Assembly: GCF_029392075.1 (NCBI RefSeq)
Contig: NZ_CP113929.1
Span: 2,294,001 to 2,358,000 of the forward strand
Reading direction: 5' to 3'
Origin: Bifidobacterium sp. ESL0704
GTDB lineage: Bacteria > Actinomycetota > Actinomycetes > Actinomycetales > Bifidobacteriaceae
Length of the DNA stretch: 64,000 bases
This document shows positions 18,119 through 28,103 of the stretch, piece after piece (positions within the stretch are counted from its first letter, which is position 1; the number at the start of each line of letters is the position of its first letter). The translations under genes and the position numbers were made by a program. The notes below the pieces were generated by a model that saw only the letters and a list, made by a program, of their open reading frames with translations, was not told the origin of the DNA and did no database searches.

Positions 18119-19009
18119 ATGAACACTGCAACCATAGACGCACAGCGCACAGAGCACCCTTACTTCCGCAAACCGACAGACCGGGGTGGAGCGCTCGGCA
18201 CCGGGCATCCGCCGCCGAGCGCCCGAGCAGATGCTGGCCGGCACAAAAGCACCGGCAGGCCGGGCATCCTCGGCCGGAAGCAACGCAAGCCGGCAAATCC
18301 GAAACTAGGCAAAGGCAGAAGCGAACGTTTCGAGCCAAACGTGCCAGACCTCGCTGCCCGCGGCACGATGGAGCGTCCCGGCAACATCGCCACCAGCACC
18401 GCGCCGCCCATTAACCGCACCGCGCCGCCCATTAACCACACCACGCCACCCAACCGCAGCACGCCCATGCTCATGAGCAATCGCGACCTGCCGGGCCCGT
18501 TAAGCATGAACCGGCTTGACGATTTCGGCGCCCTGCACCGTCTCGATGACATCAGCGCCTATCTCGCCGAATACTCGGACACGCTTTTCGGCAGAGGGAT
18601 CATCATGACCAAAGTCGTGCCGAGCCACGCCATCGCCTGCAGCCGCAGTGCCCTGTGGGTATGGATGGGCGGCGGTTTCCCCGATGTCATCGACATCATC
18701 TCCGGATCGCACTTCCGCTCGATGGCCTATGGCCGTCCGATCAAAACATACGATCGCTGCGTCCCCGAAGGGCACATGAGCACCATCGCGGGCCTGAAAG
18801 TGACCTCGCCGACCAGAACGGCATGCGACATCGCGCTGATGAGCGGCGCCACCATACCGGGCAAACGTCGCTCGGAACTGATCTGCGCGATTATGCGGGA
18901 ATACCATATCTCTCCAGCCGCTTGCCTCACGATCCTCGAAAAGAACCATTTCTGGCCGAATGTGCCGCAAGCCCGTCGGTTCTTCAAAGCCGTCCAATAC
19001 TGTTTTTAG
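18119..19009 (+). CDS. AbiEi-antitoxin-like hypothetical protein
   Basis: A 296-aa protein from the ATG at 18119. The C-terminal ~180 residues resemble the region of AbiEi-type (type IV antitoxin-like) actinobacterial proteins with an IAGLKVTSPTRTACDIA motif. The family commonly has a helix-turn-helix before this and sometimes a nuclease domain after it; here the N-terminal ~115 residues are Pro/Arg-rich low complexity instead, including a repeated APPINRT unit (nt 18394-18455). No AbiEii-type nucleotidyltransferase toxin is adjacent. The exact start is uncertain; 18473 is an alternative. Function is inference only. Confidence 0.6.
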   Translation: MNTATIDAQRTEHPYFRKPTDRGGALGTGHPPPSARADAGRHKSTGRPGILGRKQRKPANPKLGKGRSERFEPNVPDLAARGTMERPGNIATSTAPPINRTAPPINHTTPPNRSTPMLMSNRDLPGPLSMNRLDDFGALHRLDDISAYLAEYSDTLFGRGIIMTKVVPSHAIACSRSALWVWMGGGFPDVIDIISGSHFRSMAYGRPIKTYDRCVPEGHMSTIAGLKVTSPTRTACDIALMSGATIPGKRRSELICAIMREYHISPAACLTILEKNHFWPNVPQARRFFKAVQYCF

Positions 19010-19144
19010 AATCCGCTCGTCGTCAATAGACAGATTGACGATTAAGCCCTACAAGAGAATAAAAAAGGTGAAGAGCTATCATGGTGTAATCGGCGTTCAC
19101 GCTCACAGGCGATTTGAAACGCGCATCGAGAGGACAGATTTGCC

Positions 19145-20899
19145 ATGTCATCACCGAATAAGCAGAACCGGAACCGCAGTGCGGCGAATGCGGAACGTGC
19201 CTCACACGGGGTCCATCCGATACAAAGCGTCAAACAGGTGATGCACATAGGAGCAGGCTCGCCGCAAGGCAAAACCGACAAGCCAACGATGCAGAAGGTC
19301 CATGTTCGCCGTCGCTTCCTGCGTGCCAAAGACATCACCGTCGTCGAGGAAAAGACGCTGAAGCAGGCCATCGCCGGCACCGTGGTCGGCAACTTCATGG
19401 AATGGTATGATTTCGGCATCTACGGCTACCTGGCGGTAACGATGGCCAGCGTCTTCACCAGCGGGCTGCCGAAAAGCATGAGCCTGATCGTGATGCTGCT
19501 CGGCTTTGCGGTGAGCTTCCTCGTCCGGCCTCTCGGCGGCATCATTCTCGGCCCGCTCGGCGACCGCGTGGGTCGGCAGAAGGTGCTGTTCCTGACCATG
19601 GGCATGATGGTGGTCTCCACCGCGCTTATCGGCATCCTGCCTACCAGCCATCAGATCGGAGCCTGGGCCATTGTGCCGCTCTATGCGCTGCAGATGGTGC
19701 AGGGCTTCTCGACCGGCGGCGAATACTCCGGGGCGACCACCTACATCTCGGAATTCTCACCCGATCGCAAACGTGGCTTCTACAGCGCCTGGCTCGACAT
19801 GGGCTCCTACATCGGCTCGGCGTTCGGCGCGGCTATGGTGGCCATCACCACCATCGTGGCCGAACACGGCTGGGGCGCGGACGCGATGGTCAACGGCGGC
19901 TGGCGCATCCCCTACTTGCTGACCATCCCGCTGGGCATTCTAGCCATGGCATTGCGTACCCATATCCCCGAAACCCCGCAGTTCGCGGCGCATCAGGAAC
20001 GCCAGGAAGAGGAACAGGCCGAACTCTCGCACGAGGCCCGCGAAGCCGCGTGGAGGCAGGAATCACCTTGGGACCGCCCCGGCACCATGCTTTACGTCAT
20101 CAAGCGCCACTGGCGCCGTTTGCTCATCGCCGTCGCCATCGTCGCAGCCACCAACACCGCCGGTTACGTGCTCACCAGCTACATGCCGACCTACCTGCGT
20201 GAAGAAGTCGGCACCACGCCCACCATGGCCGCCGCTGCGACCGTGCCGGTACTCATCATCATGGCCCTGTGCCTGCCGCTGATCGGCCACCTTTCCGACA
20301 TCATCGGCCGCAAACCCATCTATGCCATCGCCGTGATCTCAACGTTCGTCCTGATCTACCCGGCTTTCCAGCTGCTGCATCACGGCACGTTCTGGGCCAT
20401 CCAGGGAGCTTTGGCGATGATCGCCATCCCCGTGGCCTTCTACGCCGGAGTCTCGGCGAGTACGCTGCCGGCGCTGTTCCCGACCGAATCGCGCTTCTCC
20501 GGCATGGGACTTTCCTATAACTTCGCGGTCTCGCTTTTCGGCGGCACCACGCCGCTGGTCTCTCAGGCGTTGATCACTTTGACCGGCAATCACGACATGC
20601 CTGGTTTCTATATCATGTTCTTCGCCATTTTCAGCGGCATCGCCTGCATCGTGATGCGCGAATCCTCGGCTTCGCCGCTGCCCGGATCCATGCCGACGGT
20701 AGGTAGCGAAGAAGAGGCACGCGAGTTGGTGCTGACCCAGGAGCAGAACCCGAAGATCGACACTTCGACCATGCCGATGCCTATGATCACTGTGGAGATT
20801 CCGGTCGGTCAGACCCTCCCCCAGCGCCCGGAAAACATTAAATTCACGCCGAAGAAATCATCAACCCCGGAGTCAACCTCGAAGCAAGACGATCGATAA
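19145..20899 (+). CDS. MFS transporter, metabolite:H+ symporter (ProP-like)
   Basis: A 584-aa inner-membrane symporter of the MHS branch of the major facilitator superfamily. AGTVVGNFMEWYDFGIYGYLA marks TM1, GPLGDRVGRQKVL is the conserved loop 2-3 motif, STGGEYSGATTYISEFSPDRKRGF the loop 4-5 signature, and GHLSDIIGRKPIY the equivalent loop in the second half. Twelve hydrophobic segments can be followed. ProP, betaine and dicarboxylate carriers share this architecture, so the substrate is open. The ~60 residues before TM1 and the ~75 after TM12 are hydrophilic extensions. AGAGGA lies about 10 nt before the ATG; a later start (19289) is possible. Confidence 0.9.
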   Translation: MSSPNKQNRNRSAANAERASHGVHPIQSVKQVMHIGAGSPQGKTDKPTMQKVHVRRRFLRAKDITVVEEKTLKQAIAGTVVGNFMEWYDFGIYGYLAVTMASVFTSGLPKSMSLIVMLLGFAVSFLVRPLGGIILGPLGDRVGRQKVLFLTMGMMVVSTALIGILPTSHQIGAWAIVPLYALQMVQGFSTGGEYSGATTYISEFSPDRKRGFYSAWLDMGSYIGSAFGAAMVAITTIVAEHGWGADAMVNGGWRIPYLLTIPLGILAMALRTHIPETPQFAAHQERQEEEQAELSHEAREAAWRQESPWDRPGTMLYVIKRHWRRLLIAVAIVAATNTAGYVLTSYMPTYLREEVGTTPTMAAAATVPVLIIMALCLPLIGHLSDIIGRKPIYAIAVISTFVLIYPAFQLLHHGTFWAIQGALAMIAIPVAFYAGVSASTLPALFPTESRFSGMGLSYNFAVSLFGGTTPLVSQALITLTGNHDMPGFYIMFFAIFSGIACIVMRESSASPLPGSMPTVGSEEEARELVLTQEQNPKIDTSTMPMPMITVEIPVGQTLPQRPENIKFTPKKSSTPESTSKQDDR

Positions 20900-21188
20900 A
20901 ACACAAAGAGCACAACGAAGGCGCATAGACAAGCTCGGCATCCCGAAGCAGGCCAGTCGGCAGGATGCCCAGGAGCGCAATACCGATATGCCTATCGATG
21001 AAAGCCGAAGGTAAATTCGTACACACCAAGGCACGCTCACCAAGCCCGAACCGCCTAGTCAGCGCTTGAAGAGAGTCTGCCTCCTGCGTGGAACCGCCCC
21101 GGCCGGCACCCATCGAATGGCATGAGACATTACGGAAGGCCTATCTCACCTGCACGCGGGACGCCCGGTAACTTGGGGACGAGCCGCA

Positions 21189-21236
21189 TGCAGGATCGGC
21201 CAGGTGCAGGATCGGCCAGGTGCAGGATCGGCCAAT
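21189..21236. repeat. 16-bp tandem repeat, 3 units
   Basis: The unit TGCAGGATCGGCCAGG is present twice exactly and once with two changes, followed by degenerate remnants to about 21270. It lies in the convergent gap between the MHS transporter and the pilin gene; the rest of 20900-21185 shows nothing I recognise. Confidence 0.9.
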
Positions 21237-21285
21237 GTGGGACTGGGCGCGTACAGGACCGGCCAGGTGCCACTACATATATATA

Positions 21286-21325
21286 GGTGTGCCCGGAAAG
21301 CCAATATAGACTTTCCGGGCACACC
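21286..21325. terminator. Terminator at the end of pilus locus 1
   Basis: A perfect 15-bp inverted repeat (21286-21300 with 21311-21325) with a 10-nt loop lies 100 bp past the stop of the minus-strand pilin, and convergent to the transporter gene. Confidence 0.75.
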
Positions 21326-21425
21326 CAGAATTCAGGACCGTCAACCGACGCTCGTGATTCGCCACCACTCCGCGTTCACAGCGGGCAGGAACGGCTCACC
21401 AACACCGGTCGGCGACCGAACGCAC

Positions 21426-23354
21426 TCACGCGCTCAGCTTGCGGCGGGTCACGATCAGCAGGCTGGTCGCACCGGCCAGCGCCACGACCACGAGCAGCGC
21501 CAGCACCACACCAGCACCACCAGTCAACGGCAGCTGAGAGACCGAGTTCACGTTCTTGACCAAGATTGCACCTTTATCAGTGCTCATCGCCACATCGGTC
21601 AACGTTGGTTGTGCGTCAATCAGACCGAACACGGCGTCCTTGGTGTTGGTGTAGGCATCCGTGGCCGGCGTGGTGGCGTTGCCCTTCAACGTCACAACCG
21701 TGGACGGAAGGAACGTGCTCGAGAAACCGGGAGCTGCCTTCACTTCAGTGACGGTATAGTCGCCTTCCTTCAGCCCGTCGACGCGCAGTTCACCAGGGTG
21801 CTGCGCCTTATCATCACCACTGTGAGTACTCGGAGCAGAGGCCTCCGAATGGACCGCAAGATTTTCGACTGCATCCTCGGAATCTTGCTTGGCAGCCTTC
21901 TTGTATGAGCCGTCATCCAGCTTGTTGAACTTCACGACCTTTTTGGTGGCATTGTCGGTCACCTTGAACTCGGCACCAGCCAAGCCAGTGCTGTCGGCCT
22001 TCTTCAAGTTGATCAGATCAAAGTGACGGAAGTAGATGGTAGCGCTGGTGTCGCCACTGTCGCTGCCATCATTGCTGATGGAGCCATTGGAGCATTTTGT
22101 CGTATCAGTGGCAGTGGCGCAGTCGGTAACCTCACCCTTGCCGTCGCCGTCGGTACCAATTACCGCCTTATCTGTGCTGGGCTGCTTGCTGCTGTCGTTG
22201 GAATAGCCGAGCTTCACGCCGTTCTTCAGAGTGCCGCCCTGCGCATTATCATTGACCTTCATTGAATAAGTGATGACGATAGCATCCTGATACTTCAGGC
22301 TGCGGATAGACGGGGAAAGATCGAAGACCACATACTTGATACTGCCGTCGGCGTACGTCTGCGAGGTATCAACCGTGTAATCCGTGCCCTTCGTCAACTT
22401 CGTGCCACCGACGGTGACTATAGCATCGTTATTGTAATCCAAGCCAGTCTGTGAAGGCTGATCGATCATGGTGAAAATATAGTGTTTGAAACCAGTGGTC
22501 AGCGGCACCGCGCTGGTGAGCTTGTAGTGCAGCGTGCCACCAATCGACGGATCATTGTTGGTGCCATCGAGCACCTTCTTGACTGTCGGCGAATCGCTCT
22601 TCATATTGACTTGATTCAGAGCCAGGTCACCAAGCTTGTTGTAAACGACCGTATCGTTACCATTCTTGATGGTGATACCAGTGCTGACCAGCATCGGAAT
22701 GGATGCCTTGCGAGACGTACCGACAGCGGCCGACGAGAAATCGGAAGTCACATCCTCGACGATGTACATGCCAGGGTGGGAGACAGAAAGCGTGGCGGTC
22801 TTGTTGTCCTCAGCAACAGTGGAGTTAGAGGCACCGATCTCGCTCTTGAAGGTGGCGTTGTCGCTGAGCTCGGTGACGAAGGTACGCAGGTTGCCATCGT
22901 AGCCATGCTTGCTTGGATCTACTGCCGTGGCAGTGTTCGATGTGGTATCATCACCGGACGTTCCATAGCCGAGCCACTTCGAAGCGACCTCGCCCACCGG
23001 GTTGTCCACGTACGCCGAGTCCTCAGCAGTCGAAACGCCGATGGCAGTCTTCGCATCAGTCAAAGCCTGCTTCGCAGCGGCCTTCAGTGTGCTGGTAGTA
23101 CCAACGGACACGCTCGAAAGCGTTCCGGTATCGGCATCACCCGATGCGTTCTGGTAGTCACCGATCTTCACCGCGGCGAACTTATGACCCTTCAGCTTGG
23201 CCTCAGGAGAATTGACGGTGATGGTCTCGCTCTGAGCCTTGCTCAAGTCAATGGTGTCATTGGCTGCGTTTGCCACACCCAGCGGTGCCAATGCCAGCAA
23301 AGTAGCCGCTGACACTGCTACTCCCGCAAGCGTGCGTATGTTGAATTTTGTCAT
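21426..23354 (-). CDS. LPXTG pilus backbone pilin (SpaA/FimA type)
   Basis: A 642-aa surface protein. The signal peptide (LAGVAVSAATLLALAPLGVANA) is cut near residue 30. A fimbrial isopeptide-formation D2 domain begins about SPTVKKVLDGTNNDPSIGG. A SpaA-type CnaB domain (LINLKKADSTGLAGAEFKV ... GDYTVTEVKAAPGFS) carries the pilin E-box Glu. The sorting signal is LPLTGGAG, a hydrophobic helix and RRKLSA. It is likely polymerised by the class C sortase at 27123 into a pilus shaft. The start at 23354 has AGAGAGG about 7 nt upstream. The gene is last in the locus and looks more AT-rich than the surrounding chromosome. Confidence 0.92.
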   Translation of the reverse strand: MTKFNIRTLAGVAVSAATLLALAPLGVANAANDTIDLSKAQSETITVNSPEAKLKGHKFAAVKIGDYQNASGDADTGTLSSVSVGTTSTLKAAAKQALTDAKTAIGVSTAEDSAYVDNPVGEVASKWLGYGTSGDDTTSNTATAVDPSKHGYDGNLRTFVTELSDNATFKSEIGASNSTVAEDNKTATLSVSHPGMYIVEDVTSDFSSAAVGTSRKASIPMLVSTGITIKNGNDTVVYNKLGDLALNQVNMKSDSPTVKKVLDGTNNDPSIGGTLHYKLTSAVPLTTGFKHYIFTMIDQPSQTGLDYNNDAIVTVGGTKLTKGTDYTVDTSQTYADGSIKYVVFDLSPSIRSLKYQDAIVITYSMKVNDNAQGGTLKNGVKLGYSNDSSKQPSTDKAVIGTDGDGKGEVTDCATATDTTKCSNGSISNDGSDSGDTSATIYFRHFDLINLKKADSTGLAGAEFKVTDNATKKVVKFNKLDDGSYKKAAKQDSEDAVENLAVHSEASAPSTHSGDDKAQHPGELRVDGLKEGDYTVTEVKAAPGFSSTFLPSTVVTLKGNATTPATDAYTNTKDAVFGLIDAQPTLTDVAMSTDKGAILVKNVNSVSQLPLTGGAGVVLALLVVVALAGATSLLIVTRRKLSA

Positions 23355-23460
23355 GGGAGTACCTCTCTCTTTCCCTATTGTTGTTTGATTGTGACAAATT
23401 TTTGATATGTTGCCGGGCATGCATCCGCCGCCTCACGACGACAGACGCTTCCCGGAAAAT

Positions 23461-26400
23461 TTACCTTCGTCGAATGCTATGTCGAGCCTTGTCGCCTCGT
23501 CTGACGGCATGCAGGGGCCGGCCTTCAGCCAAGCCGATTCGATAGCGCTTCAACAGTTCGTACCCGCCGACCGTGACCACGATCATGGCCAATGCCAGCA
23601 GCCACACACCCCAAGGACGGTTACCGGTGAACGGCAACTTCTCAAGCGGCGGGGCCGGAATCACGGTCATGCTCTCCAGCGCAGACTGGTTGGTCAGAGT
23701 GCCATCGGCATCCACCTCTTGCGCCTGCACGGTCACCTTGCCTTTCGGAGTGCCGGGCTGCAGCGGAACTGACCAATTACCATTGGCATCGGCCGTGGTC
23801 GAAGTTTTTGCGCCTGCCGGCGTACCCTCAGGCCAGGTGATGGTAATCTTCGCGCCTGCTGCAACAGATTTCAGCGCCGGTCCGGTCGGTGAGACCACAC
23901 CGCTAAGCCCGTGGTTGTTGGCGGTTTTCAGCCCAGCCTTGGGAGCGTAAAAGTCAACGGCCGAAGTCTTTTCACTGTTGATCTCGTCCCCCTCGCTATT
24001 GGCAGTGACGGCGGTGAAAGTGAACTCACAGCCCTTCTTGCCATTCGGGGTATGACCAACAAACCATGAGGTCGGCACCTGACACGTCCACTCGGTACCC
24101 GTCAGCTTGCCGGTGCCAGCGTCCGTCGTGCTCTTGGCCACGTTGGTCTGCGCACAGACCGTCAACTCATCGTTCGACGTCGGCGCAGCCCGACCAGTTG
24201 CCTGTTTCGAACGAACGACGGCGGCAACGGAGCGTACAGACCCTGAAGTCTTCGTCTTACCTGCCTTCGTGGAGCTCAGCGCTTGCGCCGACCCCTTGTC
24301 GACATGCTGGGCGTAAAGCTTCATCGACGAGCCACCCTCGTTCGAGTACACCTTGCCGGAAACGGTGACCTGCGGATCGGTGCCCTCGAGTTTGCCGTTG
24401 ACCGTATACGGAGCCACGACCTTGTCGACGCTCGGCGCCGGATCCAACGGCATCTTGAACTGCACCAAAGAAACCGGCGAGAAGAAGGATGACAACTCCA
24501 TACGCATACCATTCATCTGTGTTGTCATATCCGTCTGATAGGCGTGGTAACGCCGCAAACGTTCAGTCGGCTGCGTAGCATCGACCGTGTCATCTGCGTC
24601 AGTGGCCTGTATCGACCACTTGCCGTCATCGCCTACCCTAGCCTTGCCAACCAGATGACCTGTGTTCTCGTAATCGTCAGTCGTGCCTTTGACGATGATG
24701 TTCTTCTTACTGCCGTCCGAATAGTTACCAGGCGAATTGGGAACATCCTCGTACAAGGAAATCCACTGGCCAGGCGTGCCGGTGCCTTTGATAGTGGGCT
24801 GGCTTGCACCGGAACGGGCGATGGCCTTGTTGTCACCAAGAGCGAACTGACTATCACCGCTTGCCATATCGGAGAAGGCAATGTCGGAGTTATCTTCGTT
24901 ATCGGCAGAGACACTAGTAATCGTCGGCACCTTCGGACGGGAGACGTCGTACTTATAGAACGCCGTGTTGTTGACCCAGCCCTTGTCCATCTGAGCCTGC
25001 GCCACGTCCGGATGATTATTAGCCATATCGAGGGTAATGCCCGGGTTGTTTGTGTCCGCGTTGGTCGCACACCCATTGGCATCGACGTTCGGCCAACTGA
25101 CCAGCCTGAAGTAGCCGTCACCCGGGTCTTCGGCCTTCGCTTTCTTGAAGTCGATGGAGCCATCCGCGTTCTGTGCCGGCTGCATGGGACCGCCAGCCTG
25201 GTTCGTGCCTTCGGTCGGACGATAGTAAAGATTGTCCTCATGTTTGCCTGCATTGTTCTCGTTGTAGGCAAAAGGATCGTCGTTGTCGAGCCTATAGGCA
25301 CTGCTGGTACCACCATCGGACCTCTCTGAGGCGGCACCAGCGCCAGTAACCAGCCGCGCGCCGTCACCGGTTAATGAGGTTACCGGCACCCACTTGGTGT
25401 TGTCCTTGAGCTCCATCCATTCGTACCAATACGACTTATACCGATGACATGTGTCGATTCGAGAAGCGTTCCTCTGGTTGTCATACCAACTAAGGACAAA
25501 TGAGTTCGGTGGAGCTACTCCCTCATCGGTTCCGTTCGGGTGATCCGAGGGACTATAAGTTGAATGCGTCGCGCCACCTTTTCTATCTTGGTCATGATTG
25601 CCTCTGCTGTCATCCAAATTACTGTAGAAGCTACCGCCAAGGCCGTAGTCAGACACAAGGCCCCAATTCGATTGATTGCCACTCCACAGATATGGCGGCT
25701 GATTGTTATAGCTCATAAAGAGGTTAGGCTGATCACAACCTTTGGTCCAATCACCATTCGACCCGTCACAATACGGGAACAGCTGCACATGATAACCCGC
25801 CATGATGTTAGTCGTCAGGCCGTAATGGCTTTGATACCAATCCAAGTCCCCGCGTCCATTGATTTTATAGTTAGCGGAATCAATCGCTGCATGTCCTACC
25901 ATCACCCAGACCTGGGCGGCATCAGTCGTGCGGCCATTGGCCTCAGTATCTTTCCACCAACCGTCTGACCTGTCATCCGGATAGTTGACATCCGCTACGA
26001 ACGACACGGTGACATAGTCGTAGAGACCAGAATGAACGATCTTGTGGATTGTGTAGTACTCGTGTTGGTTGGCCGCCCACTGATTTGCACCTAATTTGCC
26101 ATCAGCGGTAGCCGCATACTTGACAGCTCCACCATGCTCATAGACCTCACCCAATCCATTTCCGTTAATCTGGTTATCGACGAAATTGTATACAAAGCGC
26201 AGACCCGTATCACCAGACCATGAGCCTGTCTGAATCACGTGACCGTCCTTTTCGGTCGACACCTCACCATGGGCCACGCGTATCACCGCGTCAATACGAA
26301 TCTCATCGATATCGGTGTTGATCTTGTCGTTGTACGAAAGCATCTGGAAGAGGTGCGGCGTCCGGTCAGCCCCATTGGGAGCTGTCTTATCGTAAGAGTC

Positions 26401-26616
26401 ACGCCACTTAGTGTCGCGGGTATTGGCATCGCGGGCGTCCACAGCGGAATCAGCCTGGGCGTCATCGGCAGAAGCCGACGAGAGGACATACCCTCCGCCC
26501 AGCACCGTCATGACTGCGACGAATACTGCCAATACCAATCTCACCACACCACGATTCCGCAAAACAATCACGCTCCATACCGGCGTGCCAATCCACCAAA
26601 CGGTGTGAGATGACAC
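23461..26616 (-). CDS. Large LPXTG pilus-associated surface protein (tip-type)
   Basis: A protein of about 1050 aa. A hydrophobic signal sequence (VVRLVLAVFVAVMTVLGGGYVLSSASA) leads into a large globular region (LFQMLSYNDKINTDIDEIRID, VAHGEV) without a vWA MIDAS that I can see. Ig-like modules follow near the C-terminus (ITITWPEGTPAGAKTSTTADA), then LPFTGN, a membrane helix and a basic tail. The N-terminal region is homologous to the protein starting at 62097, in the second pilus locus. Position between a class C sortase and a backbone pilin suggests a tip or minor pilin with adhesive function. The start is uncertain: the GTG at 26616 is listed; a GTG at 26568 or a nearby TTG would bring the signal sequence closer to the N-terminus. 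Confidence 0.85.
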   Translation of the reverse strand: MSSHTVWWIGTPVWSVIVLRNRGVVRLVLAVFVAVMTVLGGGYVLSSASADDAQADSAVDARDANTRDTKWRDSYDKTAPNGADRTPHLFQMLSYNDKINTDIDEIRIDAVIRVAHGEVSTEKDGHVIQTGSWSGDTGLRFVYNFVDNQINGNGLGEVYEHGGAVKYAATADGKLGANQWAANQHEYYTIHKIVHSGLYDYVTVSFVADVNYPDDRSDGWWKDTEANGRTTDAAQVWVMVGHAAIDSANYKINGRGDLDWYQSHYGLTTNIMAGYHVQLFPYCDGSNGDWTKGCDQPNLFMSYNNQPPYLWSGNQSNWGLVSDYGLGGSFYSNLDDSRGNHDQDRKGGATHSTYSPSDHPNGTDEGVAPPNSFVLSWYDNQRNASRIDTCHRYKSYWYEWMELKDNTKWVPVTSLTGDGARLVTGAGAASERSDGGTSSAYRLDNDDPFAYNENNAGKHEDNLYYRPTEGTNQAGGPMQPAQNADGSIDFKKAKAEDPGDGYFRLVSWPNVDANGCATNADTNNPGITLDMANNHPDVAQAQMDKGWVNNTAFYKYDVSRPKVPTITSVSADNEDNSDIAFSDMASGDSQFALGDNKAIARSGASQPTIKGTGTPGQWISLYEDVPNSPGNYSDGSKKNIIVKGTTDDYENTGHLVGKARVGDDGKWSIQATDADDTVDATQPTERLRRYHAYQTDMTTQMNGMRMELSSFFSPVSLVQFKMPLDPAPSVDKVVAPYTVNGKLEGTDPQVTVSGKVYSNEGGSSMKLYAQHVDKGSAQALSSTKAGKTKTSGSVRSVAAVVRSKQATGRAAPTSNDELTVCAQTNVAKSTTDAGTGKLTGTEWTCQVPTSWFVGHTPNGKKGCEFTFTAVTANSEGDEINSEKTSAVDFYAPKAGLKTANNHGLSGVVSPTGPALKSVAAGAKITITWPEGTPAGAKTSTTADANGNWSVPLQPGTPKGKVTVQAQEVDADGTLTNQSALESMTVIPAPPLEKLPFTGNRPWGVWLLALAMIVVTVGGYELLKRYRIGLAEGRPLHAVRRGDKARHSIRRR

Positions 26617-27122
26617 ACATCATCGTCCTACATCAAACGATACTAATTCCAAATATCCGAACCTGCACGCAATCCTAAAGAGAACTGCATCACAATCCGT
26701 GCATGACGAATATAACACTTTCCCCCGAATAAGTGAAATACAGAAAATCGTTTTACTTAGCGATCTTCCATCACGAAACTCCGCTGATACGATACTCCCG
26801 ATAGTGATGCAAATCATGACAAAGTATAACAATTACAATCATTTTCTGTACTTAAGCAGACACCTCAATTCGTATTGCAAAATTAAAAAAATAGAAAAAT
26901 AATTTTTCTCTATCTGCGTAATTCATATGATGTGCGTCACAAAATTTCAGCTATCCAGACGCCGCTTGTCCGCCTCAAGCTCACACTCACGATAACGACG
27001 CCTCCTCGCGCCTACGCATCTTCCTCGAAAGGCACCATCGCCCTTCAACGGTCTGGCGTCAACGCCATATAGCGCTTGCCTGTGCAACCACCGACAAGCG
27101 CATACCTCGACATGGAAACCGG
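26617..27122. other. AT-rich gap inside pilus locus 1
   Basis: No gene is recognised. The 26620-26940 part is markedly AT-rich, with A/T runs near 26880-26910, and probably contains the promoter for the tip and backbone genes, separating them from the sortase. No homopolymeric G tract of the phase-variation type is present. Confidence 0.5.
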
Positions 27123-28103
27123 CTACAGCCGCATCTGACGCCTGATACGCGGGGGACGCGGGCCCTCGGCCGCATGCCGAATCTTCCACGGCTTACGATG
27201 CGAGAACCGCACCGCTGGCAGCCCCAGCAGCAGACCTGCCACGGCAACGAGAATGCCATAGAGCATGCCGTCGCCCTTGGCATTGTCCGGCTCAGGAATC
27301 GGTTCAGGAATCGGCTGCCTGGTTCCGGTGACGATCAGACGCTCCGTGTTGACCCCATAAGGCGTGCAGGTCATCAACGTGACCAGATCGCGGCCCGGAA
27401 CCACCTTGTAAAGATGGGTGTCGCTCGGCTTGATGACATGGATGCCGACCACGCGGTAGCCCATGGTACGGTTCAAGGTCTGCACGTAGAAAATGTCGCC
27501 TTGCTTCAGCTCGTCCAAGCGGGTAAAGAGCAGTGCGCTCGACAAACCGGTGTGCCCGCTCAGCACGGCGTTGGTCGAAGGGCCTCCCACCGGCAGGCTC
27601 GTGCCGTAAAGATGGCCCGCGCCATGGAGCAGGACTTCATCGGAGGTGCCATGGTAGATCGGCATCTTCACCGAAATCTTGGGAATGCGGATGACACCCA
27701 TCACCCCGGTGCCGTCATTCAACAGCGACTGGTATTCGGTGTCCTTTTCGCTCAGCGGTTTCGCCTTGGCGCCGCCTTTGTCGAAGGGATCGGTGTACTC
27801 CCCCAGCTGGGCCTGGCCAGATTCGAAAATACGGCGGTTGTAGGACTGGGCGCGATGGTACTCGCTGGCGACCTTGCCCTGCGGCCAGCGCGAGATGCGA
27901 TCGATCGAGTTCTGCACGGCGGCGTTCTCCCGATACATGTCGATCGTCCAGCGTGCGGGGAACCAGCAAATCGACACGATAAGGGCCACCAGAAAAATCG
28001 CGATAAGCGCGTCGACGATATAAATGGCTACCTGCCGACGATGGCTGATACGCCCGCTGTTATCGTTGATAATCGTCTCGAACGTAAGATCATCAAGCTC
28101 CAC
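27123..28103 (-). CDS. Class C (pilus-polymerising) sortase, locus 1
   Basis: A 326-aa membrane transpeptidase. There is an N-terminal TM helix (residues ~26-48), a lid segment with YTDPFDKGG (DPF, residues 105-107), and a beta-barrel with catalytic H184 (LSGHTGLS), C246 (TLMTCTPYGVN) and R255 (TERLIVTG). A second TM helix (~279-298) and a basic tail complete the class C topology. It should link LPXTG pilins into a covalent shaft. Unusually, it is transcriptionally upstream of its presumed substrates (23461 and 21426), from which it is separated by a 506-bp gap. Confidence 0.95.
   Translation of the reverse strand: MELDDLTFETIINDNSGRISHRRQVAIYIVDALIAIFLVALIVSICWFPARWTIDMYRENAAVQNSIDRISRWPQGKVASEYHRAQSYNRRIFESGQAQLGEYTDPFDKGGAKAKPLSEKDTEYQSLLNDGTGVMGVIRIPKISVKMPIYHGTSDEVLLHGAGHLYGTSLPVGGPSTNAVLSGHTGLSSALLFTRLDELKQGDIFYVQTLNRTMGYRVVGIHVIKPSDTHLYKVVPGRDLVTLMTCTPYGVNTERLIVTGTRQPIPEPIPEPDNAKGDGMLYGILVAVAGLLLGLPAVRFSHRKPWKIRHAAEGPRPPRIRRQMRL

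Noticed and set aside
21426-28103. Phase-variable poly-G tract controlling pilus genes
   Set aside because: No G or C run longer than about five bases was found in or before the pilus genes of either locus.
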